From the NCBI GenBank assembly GCA_947594935.1, contig CANQEM010000008.1:1-59116 (forward strand): a DNA stretch of 59,116 nucleotides, read 5' to 3'. The notes beneath the pieces are model-generated. The model saw only the letters and a list, made by a program, of their open reading frames with translations. It made no database searches and was not told the DNA's origin. Made by a program: the position numbers and the translations under genes. Positions 51,586-59,116 of this stretch are shown piece by piece. Origin of the DNA: an uncultured Clostridia bacterium (lineage in GTDB: Bacteria; Bacillota; Clostridia; TANB77; CAG-508). Within the stretch, counting starts at the first letter, position 1; every line of letters starts with the position of its first letter.

Positions 51586-51830
51586 TAAAGCCACTTCATC
51601 CTATATTTTAGGACGAAATGGCTTAGAATTCCGCGGTACCACCTAATTTAGTAATTTAAAATTACTCTCTCAATTATCTTTAACGCAGATTTACGTCTAA
51701 ACTTATTAAGATGAATTCTGTTCAGTTTAGAAACATAAGGTGATAACAAATTATTTTTACTTACCAAATTTTCAGCTACCTTTGGCTCTCTACTAGATAT
51801 TTTATAATTTGTGTTGTCCTTATTACGTTT
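51586..51830 (-). promoter_or_regulatory. T-box leader of ileS with terminator hairpin
   Basis: Minus strand carries AATTAGGTGGTACCGCGGAATTC followed by AAGCCATTTCGTCC...GGATGAAGTGGCTTTATTT. Confidence 0.93.
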
Positions 51831-51962
51831 TTATTTTAATAATTATATCATGTTTTTTTTATTTTTCAAGTATTTTTAGGTATTTTTTTGAAATTATTTT
51901 AAATTTTTCCTGCATTTTTTCTAAATTTCGACATACACTATTTAAAAAAAATTAAATAAAGG

Positions 51963-52598
51963 TTGTGGACAGTTATGAATCAAATTTTGGGAAATGTTGA
52001 AATCGAACTCAAAGAAGAAAGTCATCATTTTAAACATTTTTTTGTTTTTTCAGTAAGCATTCTTGTTTTGCTTTCTGCTTTTTTTGCGTATCTCATGTAT
52101 AATTCTAATTTGAATCAAAAAACTAGCCGTTTTTTGCAATATAATTATGAAACAATGCAGTTATATGCTTCTTCAAATTCTTATTCTAATTTAGAAAAAA
52201 ATAATTCATACACTAAGAAATTTATTATTGGAGAAATTGAAATTCCAAGTTTGAAAATTTCTTATCCCGTTTTTTCAAAGTTAGATGATGAAAGTTTAAA
52301 AGTTGCTCCATGTATTTTTAACGGAAAAATGCCACCTGAAAGTGGCAATTTGTGCATTGCTGGTCATAATTATAACAACAATAAATTTTTTAGTTCTATT
52401 TCCCAATTAAAAAAAGGAGATACTATCATACTTTATGATACCGGTCATCATAAGTATGTTTACTCTGTTTTTGCTAATTACGAAGTAAAAACAGATGATT
52501 TATCTCCTATTTCTTCCATTTCTTTTCAACATGAGTTGACTCTCGTTACTTGTAACAATTTTAATAATCATCGCATTATTATTAAAGCTGAATATTAA
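51963..52598 (+). CDS. Sortase
   Basis: N-terminal TM, 'GEIEIPSLKISYPVFSKLDDESLKVAPCIF', 'IAGHNYNNNKFFSS', 'LTLVTCNNFNNHRIIIKAEY'. Confidence 0.88.
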   Translation: MWTVMNQILGNVEIELKEESHHFKHFFVFSVSILVLLSAFFAYLMYNSNLNQKTSRFLQYNYETMQLYASSNSYSNLEKNNSYTKKFIIGEIEIPSLKISYPVFSKLDDESLKVAPCIFNGKMPPESGNLCIAGHNYNNNKFFSSISQLKKGDTIILYDTGHHKYVYSVFANYEVKTDDLSPISSISFQHELTLVTCNNFNNHRIIIKAEY

Positions 52599-52933
52599 AC
52601 ATTTTTCCAGAACCATTCTAAACTGTCGTCTACGCTCTTTTTACCTTTTTCTTTTGCTTCAATATCATCTACCCATAAATATCCAAAGAAGCATATTCCT
52701 ACGAATACAAAGTCTACTGCTAAGCATGTAGAAAGTGTAGATGTTAAACTTCTAAATTCTTCTTGTAGAGTAAATAGCTGTGCTCCATGAATTACCAATA
52801 AAATTAGTGATGCAAATAAAGGTATTGCTGCTATATAACTTTTCTTTAATTCTTGTGATAAGAAAAGTAATAGAATAATTGCGGTTAAAAGTAAAATTAG
52901 TGTTAATGGATTTGCTATATTAAAAACATACAT
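52595..52933 (-). CDS. Small membrane protein of unknown function
   Basis: Four hydrophobic segments; RBS upstream. Confidence 0.6.
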   Translation of the reverse strand: MYVFNIANPLTLILLLTAIILLLFLSQELKKSYIAAIPLFASLILLVIHGAQLFTLQEEFRSLTSTLSTCLAVDFVFVGICFFGYLWVDDIEAKEKGKKSVDDSLEWFWKNV

Positions 52934-53025
52934 TTTGCTTACCCCTTTCTCTTTTGTTACGAATATATCATACCACTTATTTTTTAATCATGCAAGCATT
53001 TATCTTTTACATTTTTGTTACATTT

Positions 53026-54390
53026 TTATTTCAGTTTTGTTTCAATTAAATGTGCTATATCTTTTGCTTTTTGAGTAATATATTCTTGGTTTTCTCCTTC
53101 TATCATTACTCTTACAAGTGGTTCTGTTCCAGATGGTCTAATTAAAACTCTGCCATTTCCATCAAATTCTTCTTCTAATTTGTTTATTGCTGTTTTTATT
53201 TCTTCGTCTTTTTCATAGTCATATTTTTTCTCATTTGATACTTTTGCATTTACTAATACTTGTGGATATAACTTAACTATGCTTGCCACTTCTGATGCTG
53301 GTTTGTTAGCTTCAAGAATTGCTTGTATTAGCATAATTGATGTTAAAATTCCATCTCCTGTTGGGTTGTAATCAAGTAAAATTACATGTCCTGATTGCTC
53401 TCCACCTAGGCTATGACCACCTTTTAACATTTCTTCTAGTACATATCTATCTCCTACTTTTGTTTGTAAAAGTTGTAAACCGTTTTCTTTTGCAAATTTA
53501 TGTAGTCCAAGATTACTCATAACTGTTGCAACAATTGTGTCATTTGCAAGTTTTCCTTGTTTTTTCAGATATTGAGCAATAATTGCCATTATTTTGTCGC
53601 CATCAATTTCTTCTCCATTTTCATCTACTGCTAAACATCTATCCCCGTCTCCATCATATGCAAAGCCCATACTTAGTCTATTTTCAATTACATATTTTTT
53701 TAGCATTTCAAGATGTGTAGAGCCACATTTTTCATTTATGTTTATGCCAGTTGGTGCATTGTTTATAATTTGATATTGTATTCCAAGTGCTGTGAACACT
53801 TTTTCTGCCACTTTATATGTTGCACCATTTGCTGTATCTATACCTACAACAAAGTCTATTCTATTTAAAGCTTCTATATGGCTGTCAAAGTTTTTTCTAA
53901 AAAAGTAAACATATTCATCAATTAAATCTTCTCTATATTCTGATACTCCGATTTTATCATTTGCAGCTATTAGTTCCTGCATTTTTTCAGATTCCATAAC
54001 TTGTTCAATTTCTTCTTCTAGGCTGTCTGGAATTTTAGTTCCTTTATTACTGAAAAATTTTATCCCGTTAAAGTCATATGTGTTATGTGATGCTGAAATT
54101 ACAACACTTGCATCTGCTTTTAGTTTTCTTGTTAAATATGCAACTGCTGGTGTTGGAATAACTCCTAATAGTTTAACATTTGCTCCATAACTTAAAAAGC
54201 CAGCTACCATTGCGCTTTCAATTAAAGTTCCAGAAAGTCTTGTGTCTCTACCTATTAAGATTGTTGGTATATGGTCTGTATGTTTTGAAAACACATATCC
54301 AGCTGCTTTTGCAACTTTATACACCAGTTCTGGTGTTAATTCTGTATTGGCAATTCTTCTGATGCCATCTGTTCCAAAGTATTTTCTCAT
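53026..54390 (-). CDS. glmM: Phosphoglucosamine mutase
   Basis: 'MRKYFGTDGIRRIANTELTPEL', 'VVISASHNTYDFNGIKFF', 'YDGDGDRCLAVD', 'RPSGTEPLVRVMIEG'. Confidence 0.97.
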   Translation of the reverse strand: MRKYFGTDGIRRIANTELTPELVYKVAKAAGYVFSKHTDHIPTILIGRDTRLSGTLIESAMVAGFLSYGANVKLLGVIPTPAVAYLTRKLKADASVVISASHNTYDFNGIKFFSNKGTKIPDSLEEEIEQVMESEKMQELIAANDKIGVSEYREDLIDEYVYFFRKNFDSHIEALNRIDFVVGIDTANGATYKVAEKVFTALGIQYQIINNAPTGININEKCGSTHLEMLKKYVIENRLSMGFAYDGDGDRCLAVDENGEEIDGDKIMAIIAQYLKKQGKLANDTIVATVMSNLGLHKFAKENGLQLLQTKVGDRYVLEEMLKGGHSLGGEQSGHVILLDYNPTGDGILTSIMLIQAILEANKPASEVASIVKLYPQVLVNAKVSNEKKYDYEKDEEIKTAINKLEEEFDGNGRVLIRPSGTEPLVRVMIEGENQEYITQKAKDIAHLIETKLK

Positions 54391-54421
54391 GTTATTTTTT
54401 TCTTCCTTTCCTTATGCTCCA

Positions 54422-54757
54422 CTAATTTGATGCCCATTTAATCATTTTTATATCGTTGTATTTTTTTAATACTTCTTTATATTTTTGATATTCTTCTTCC
54501 CATAGTTCTGCTGGGACTTTGTCAAATGCTGTGAAAATTTTCTCTGCTTCTGCTAAATATATAACTTGCTCTTGTGGAGACATGTTTTGATACTGTTTTG
54601 CGAATCTATATAGTTTATCTAACATTTGGTTAGCATCAATAAACCCCCAAAAGTCTTTTACTTTCATGCCTGCTAACTTTATTTGCATTACGGCGAAGGC
54701 TACTAATATAAAAACTATAAAACTTAATATATATATCATTGGTAAAATTGCTGACAT
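54422..54757 (-). CDS. Small membrane-anchored protein of unknown function
   Basis: N-terminal TM and helical cytosolic region. Confidence 0.6.
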   Translation of the reverse strand: MSAILPMIYILSFIVFILVAFAVMQIKLAGMKVKDFWGFIDANQMLDKLYRFAKQYQNMSPQEQVIYLAEAEKIFTAFDKVPAELWEEEYQKYKEVLKKYNDIKMIKWASN

Positions 54758-54779
54758 TTATTACACCTCTTACTATATT

Positions 54780-55337
54780 TTAATTCTTTTGCCATTTTAG
54801 ATATTCTTCTTTTATCTTGTTTGCTACTTCTTGTGGTGTTAGGTTGGTTGTATCTATTATAAAATCATAGTTTGACATGTCGTCTTTTCTTATGTGATAA
54901 ACTTTCCAATAACGTTCATTTTCTAATTTATATCTTGTAATCATATCTTGCTTTTGTTCTTCAAGTGTTGCAAAGCTTTCTGTGTCTTTGCGGTCTTGGT
55001 CTTCAAAAGCTCTTTTGGCTGCAACATCAATATCTACTTTTAAATATACTTTAAAAGACTCTGGTACTGCATACCATCCTAATCTTGCGTCAATTATAAA
55101 ATTATCATGTGTTTGAGCATATTCAGCTGCACTTCTTTCAATTTGTTGGTCGATTTCTGTATGTTCTTCTACATATCTATTAAAACTTGTTATGTCTAAG
55201 CCCATTTTTTTTGCTAAATCTCTTGCATATTGTCCATTTCTGTAAATTCCATAATTCAAGTCCTGCATTAAGATTTTAGATACTGTTCCTTTACCTGCTG
55301 CTAGGTCTCCTGCTAATGAAATTATATTTTTTTTCAT
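54780..55337 (-). CDS. Cytidylate kinase-like / AAA (P-loop) kinase family protein
   Basis: 'MKKNIISLAGDLAAGKGTVSKILMQDLNYGIYRNGQYARDLAKKMGLD'. Confidence 0.88.
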   Translation of the reverse strand: MKKNIISLAGDLAAGKGTVSKILMQDLNYGIYRNGQYARDLAKKMGLDITSFNRYVEEHTEIDQQIERSAAEYAQTHDNFIIDARLGWYAVPESFKVYLKVDIDVAAKRAFEDQDRKDTESFATLEEQKQDMITRYKLENERYWKVYHIRKDDMSNYDFIIDTTNLTPQEVANKIKEEYLKWQKN

Positions 55338-55549
55338 TCTGCTTCATTTCCCTTCTCATCGTCCAATATTGTAACTTTTCCTTCTGCAATTTCATCAGCT
55401 GCTAATGTTACAGTAGATGCTTCTTTTTTGTCTGTTAGTGGTTCTGCTCCCATTGCTAATTGTCTTGCTCTCTTTGATGTAGCAATTACTAGTTCATAAC
55501 GATTTTCTGCTCTTTTTAATAAGTCGTTTACTGTTGGTTTTACCATCAT
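55334..55549 (-). CDS. rpoZ: DNA-directed RNA polymerase subunit omega
   Basis: 'MMVKPTVNDLLKRAENRYELVIATSKRARQLAMGAEPL'; next to remA/yicC. Confidence 0.92.
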   Translation of the reverse strand: MMVKPTVNDLLKRAENRYELVIATSKRARQLAMGAEPLTDKKEASTVTLAADEIAEGKVTILDDEKGNEAE

Positions 55550-55568
55550 TTTTAATTACCTACCTTTT

Positions 55569-55850
55569 TTATTTTTCTTCTTTTTCCTCATCTAATGTAT
55601 TTGTTATTGCAGTAATATCTTTATCTACTCTGCTTGCAACTGTTTCTGGCTGAACTGCTGAAAGAATTATATGACCTGAGTCCATAATTAGGACTGCTCT
55701 TGTTCTTCTTCCATAAGTTGCATCTACTGCTGTTTTATTGTCTTTTGCTTCTTGTACCATTCTTTTTATTGGTGCTGATTCTGGGCTGACTATTGCAACA
55801 ATTCTTTCTGCTGATACTATGTTTCCAAAACCTATATTTACTAACTGCAT
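55569..55850 (-). CDS. remA: DUF370 (RemA) family protein
   Basis: '[63 protein letters not shown]'. Confidence 0.95.
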   Translation of the reverse strand: MQLVNIGFGNIVSAERIVAIVSPESAPIKRMVQEAKDNKTAVDATYGRRTRAVLIMDSGHIILSAVQPETVASRVDKDITAITNTLDEEKEEK

Positions 55851-55864
55851 ATTTAATTCCTCCC

Positions 55865-56743
55865 TTATTCTATATTTTGTATTTGTTCCCTGATGTTTTC
55901 CATTTCTGTTTTAACATCAACAACATTGTTGATAATTTCAAGTTTGTTTGACTTTGAACCTATTGTGTTTACTTCGCGGTTCATTTCTTGTATTAAAAAG
56001 TCCATTTTTTTGCCTACTGGGGCTTGGTCTTTGCTCATTATAATATCTTTAAATTGTGCAACATGGCTGTTTAGCCTTGTAAGTTCTTCTTCTATTGAAG
56101 TTTTATCTGCATAGATTACTACTTCTTGTGAGATTCGGCTTTGGTCAATTTCTTGGTCTTTAAGTATGTCTTTTATTCTCTTTTCTAATTTTACTATATA
56201 TTCTTCAATAAGTCCAGAAGAATTATTAGAAATTTCAATTATTTTTTCTTGTACTAATTCTAGCCTTTTTAAGAGGTCTTCTCCTATTTTTTCTCCTTCA
56301 AAGTTCCTCATTTCTACTAGTTTATCTACTGCTTGTTTTGTTGCTTTAAGGAGTTCTTCTTCCATTGTTTCACTTGCTTGTTTTGGAACAATTTCTAAAA
56401 TTTCTGGCATTTTTGCAAGGTCTATAACAGAAATTTTTTCTGGAAGCTCTGTTTCTTTTGCTAGTTCCCTTAGTTCTGCTAGATAGCATTTTGCAATTTC
56501 TTTGTTTATTTCAATTTCTTCATCTTTTGCACTGCGGTCTTTGAAAGAAATATTTACTTCAACTTTTCCACGGTTTATTTTTTCAGCTATTACTTTACGT
56601 ACTTCATCTTCTAAATGATTAAACTTTCTAGGCATTCTTACTGAAATATCTAAATATCTGTGATTTAAACTTTTTATTTCTATTTGATATTCTCTTTCAT
56701 TTTCTATAATATGGCTCTTTCCAAAGCCTGTCATACTTCTCAA
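55865..56743 (-). CDS. yicC: YicC/YloC family endoribonuclease
   Basis: '[41 protein letters not shown]', '[18 protein letters not shown]'. Confidence 0.96.
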   Translation of the reverse strand: MRSMTGFGKSHIIENEREYQIEIKSLNHRYLDISVRMPRKFNHLEDEVRKVIAEKINRGKVEVNISFKDRSAKDEEIEINKEIAKCYLAELRELAKETELPEKISVIDLAKMPEILEIVPKQASETMEEELLKATKQAVDKLVEMRNFEGEKIGEDLLKRLELVQEKIIEISNNSSGLIEEYIVKLEKRIKDILKDQEIDQSRISQEVVIYADKTSIEEELTRLNSHVAQFKDIIMSKDQAPVGKKMDFLIQEMNREVNTIGSKSNKLEIINNVVDVKTEMENIREQIQNIE

Positions 56744-56758
56744 ATTAACGTTTCACTC

Positions 56759-57490
56759 CTATTCTTCTTTTTTCTTTGTTGTTTTGCGTGTTGTTTTTTT
56801 AGTTGTTGATGGTGTTTTTGTTGTTGATTTCTTGGTTGTCTTTTTAGTTGTTGTGGTTTTCTTTGTAGTCGTTGTTTTTTTCGTTTTACTTGCTGTTTTT
56901 GTTTTCTTTGTTGATTTTTTAACTGGTTTTTCTTTTTCTAGATTTTCCTCTGGTTCTGGTTTTGCTTTTTTAGTTGCTTCTTTCTTTATTGGTTCTTCTT
57001 TTTGCACTATTTCTTTTACATCACTCATATTTTCTAATATTTTTTTGCGTCCTCTTGTATAACTTATTATTGCTTTTAGTGTGCAGTAACTTGAAAAAAC
57101 ATATCCACTTGCTGCTAAATAAATAGAAAAGTCAAAATTATATTTCTTTACAATATATACAATTGATAAAGAGTGTAAAGATAGAGCAAAGCATTCAATT
57201 GCTGTTAATGCTCTTATTCCTTTTTCTTGGTTATATGATTTTTCTATAAAAAATATTCCTAACATCATTAGCATACCAGAAAAAACTTGAATATCTTTTT
57301 CTAGCCTTTCTGCTAACATTGAAACATTTGCAAGTATTAGTAAATTGAAATATAGCATAACTGCTATTGCAAAAATTATGTCATAAAATATTTCATTTGA
57401 TGTTTCTTGTGATATTTTTGGTATATTTTTGTTTTTTTGTTTTTTGGTATCTAATGATATCATTTGTGTTTCTTCTTGTGTAGGCATCAA
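56759..57490 (-). CDS. Membrane protein with Lys/Thr-rich low-complexity C-terminal tail
   Basis: Four TM-like segments followed by 'KKTTTTKKTTTTKKTTKKSTTKTPSTTKKTTRKTTKKKEE'. Confidence 0.75.
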   Translation of the reverse strand: MMPTQEETQMISLDTKKQKNKNIPKISQETSNEIFYDIIFAIAVMLYFNLLILANVSMLAERLEKDIQVFSGMLMMLGIFFIEKSYNQEKGIRALTAIECFALSLHSLSIVYIVKKYNFDFSIYLAASGYVFSSYCTLKAIISYTRGRKKILENMSDVKEIVQKEEPIKKEATKKAKPEPEENLEKEKPVKKSTKKTKTASKTKKTTTTKKTTTTKKTTKKSTTKTPSTTKKTTRKTTKKKEE

Positions 57491-57498
57491 AGTTCCTC

Positions 57499-58239
57499 CT
57501 ATTTTTCAAATTCATACATTATATTACTTAGTACATTTAAGGCTACTGTTTCTGTTCGTAAAATTCTTTTTCCTAGTGTAATGCTTTTTGCTCCCGCTTG
57601 TTTTAATTTTTGAACTTCTTCTTTATCTATTCCACCTTCTGGTCCTATTATAATTCCTATTTTTGGCTCACAGTTTTTATGTTTTATTTCTGTTAATTCT
57701 GCTTTTAATTTGTTTTTTTGTTCTTCTTCATATAATAGAAGCACTGCATCATATTCTGGTATTAAATTTGCAATTTCTTCAATTTTGATGCTGTTATGTA
57801 TTTTTGGTATTATGCTTCTTCCAGATTGTTTGCTTGCAACTTCTGATATTGTTTGCCATCTTGCAATTTTTTTGTTCTGGTCTTTTATTTGCATAACACA
57901 TCTTTTCATTTCAACTGGGTAAATGTCATACACGCCAAGTTCAACCGATTTTTGAATAACTAGTTCCATTTTGTCACTTTTAGGTAAGCCTTGGAATATT
58001 GTAACTTTAAGGTTTGATTCTACTTGATTTTGCTTGTATTCTGAAATTTCGCATAAGATTTTGTCTTCACATATCTCTTTTATTTTACTAGTTACATCTG
58101 TTTGAGTGTCTGAAATGCAGATGTTTAAAATGTCTCCAACTTTTTTGCGTAACACGTTTTTTATATGGTTTACGTCTTTGCCTTCTATTGCTATAATTTC
58201 ATTTTTTACTTGGCTATTTGTTACAAAAAATTTTGGCAT
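57499..58239 (-). CDS. rsmE: 16S rRNA (uracil1498-N3)-methyltransferase RsmE
   Basis: 'IGIIIGPEGGIDKEEVQKLKQAGAKSITLGKRILRTETVALNVLSNIMYEFE'. Confidence 0.96.
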   Translation of the reverse strand: MPKFFVTNSQVKNEIIAIEGKDVNHIKNVLRKKVGDILNICISDTQTDVTSKIKEICEDKILCEISEYKQNQVESNLKVTIFQGLPKSDKMELVIQKSVELGVYDIYPVEMKRCVMQIKDQNKKIARWQTISEVASKQSGRSIIPKIHNSIKIEEIANLIPEYDAVLLLYEEEQKNKLKAELTEIKHKNCEPKIGIIIGPEGGIDKEEVQKLKQAGAKSITLGKRILRTETVALNVLSNIMYEFEK

Positions 58240-58323
58240 GTATTTCTCCTTTTTTTAGTATGTTATGATTATATCATTGTTTTATTTTTTTTTCAAGTAC
58301 TAGATTTTGTTTAAGCACATAAA

Positions 58324-58362
58324 AATAGCTCAATACTTGATATTAAGTATTAAGCTATTTTT
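58324..58362 (-). terminator. Hairpin terminator between rubrerythrin and rsmE genes
   Basis: atagcttaatacttaatatcaagtattgagctat on minus strand. Confidence 0.7.
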
Positions 58363-58368
58363 TATATT

Positions 58369-58908
58369 TTAATAATTTTCTGCTTTGATTTCAAAATATG
58401 CTTTTGGATGTGAACATACTGGGCAAATTTCAGGTGCTGATTTTCCTATTACAATGTGTCCGCAGTTTCTGCATTTCCAAATTCTGTCACCATCTTTGCT
58501 AAATACTAGTCCATTTTCTAAGTTTGCAATTAGTTTTTTGTATCTTTCTTCATGTTCTTTTTCTATTTTTGCAACTTCTGAGAATAAAAATGCTATATGG
58601 TCAAAGCCTTCTTCTTTGGCTTCTTTTGCCATTCTGTCATACATGTCTGTCCATTCAAAGTTTTCGCCAGCTGCTGCTGCTTGTAAGTTTTCTACTGTTG
58701 ATTTAATTTCTCCACCTTCTAGTAGTTTGAACCACATTTTTGCATGTTCTTTTTCATTGTCTGCTGTTTCTTGAAAAATTGCTGCAATTTGCTCATATCC
58801 TTCTTTTTTTGCTTTACTTGCAAAATATGTATATTTGTTTCTTGCTTGTGATTCTCCTGCAAATGCTTCCATTAAATTTTTTTCTGTTTTTGAACCTTTT
58901 AATTCCAT
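58369..58908 (-). CDS. Rubrerythrin
   Basis: '[53 protein letters not shown]' and rubredoxin-like '[30 protein letters not shown]'. Confidence 0.97.
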   Translation of the reverse strand: MELKGSKTEKNLMEAFAGESQARNKYTYFASKAKKEGYEQIAAIFQETADNEKEHAKMWFKLLEGGEIKSTVENLQAAAAGENFEWTDMYDRMAKEAKEEGFDHIAFLFSEVAKIEKEHEERYKKLIANLENGLVFSKDGDRIWKCRNCGHIVIGKSAPEICPVCSHPKAYFEIKAENY

Positions 58909-59040
58909 ATCATTTTCCTCCTTCTTGAATTCTTTAAGAAATTCATATATATTTTATACGAGCCTTACAAAAAAGTCAAGAAAATTTTGTAAAGTTATAG
59001 ACATTTTAAATAAAATATGTTAAGATATGATATGTTAAAT

Positions 59041-59116
59041 GCCGGTGTGCTGGAATTGGTAGACGGGGCAGACTCAAAATCTGTTGTCAGCAATGGCGTG
59101 TGGGTTCGAGTCCCAC
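59041..59116 (+). tRNA. tRNA-Leu, anticodon CAA (3' end cut off by window edge)
   Basis: gccggtgtgctggaattggtagacggggcagaCTCAAAAtctgttgtc... with variable arm and T arm gggttcgagtccc. Confidence 0.93.

Noticed and set aside
59041-59116. tRNA at the right edge as a suppressor for CGG
   Set aside because: Anticodon loop CTCAAAA gives CAA, an ordinary tRNA-Leu; the candidate decoder is not in this window.
1-59116. CRISPR arrays, prophage or transposons
   Set aside because: No spaced direct repeats, cas genes, phage structural genes or transposases seen.

Overview
AT-rich Firmicutes/Clostridia-type chromosomal segment, mostly minus-strand genes. Contents: a Wzz/BY-kinase/CpsB exopolysaccharide module; sortases with several surface proteins; smpB, fba, rpmF, mutS, miaB, rpmE; a sporulation block (spoIIQ-like, spoIID, sigF, spoIIAB, spoIIAA, ytfJ); scpA, recX, recA; dacF; a cohesin/dockerin/CAP/Big2 surface-protein locus; T-box-ileS; glmM, rpoZ, remA, yicC, rsmE, rubrerythrin; and a truncated tRNA-Leu at the right edge. 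The main observation concerns the codon CGG. Reading both strands by eye against the ORF frames, I found no ordinary in-frame CGG sense codon in any confident gene, although CGG is common out of frame. The only three in-frame CGG codons are at 18744-18746, 40294-40296 and 43847-43849. Each lies where an otherwise intact gene is broken by a shift of exactly +1 nt (an ECF sigma factor, an LRR-CAP-dockerin protein and a cohesin protein). Skipping the C, or reading CGGN as one quadruplet, restores each full-length protein. Two of the three have a 0-frame stop immediately after CGG (CGG-TAA, CGG-TAG). This suggests CGG is an unassigned or frameshifting codon that drives +1 recoding in this lineage. 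It is an inference from three sites in one window and needs genome-wide and protein-level tests.
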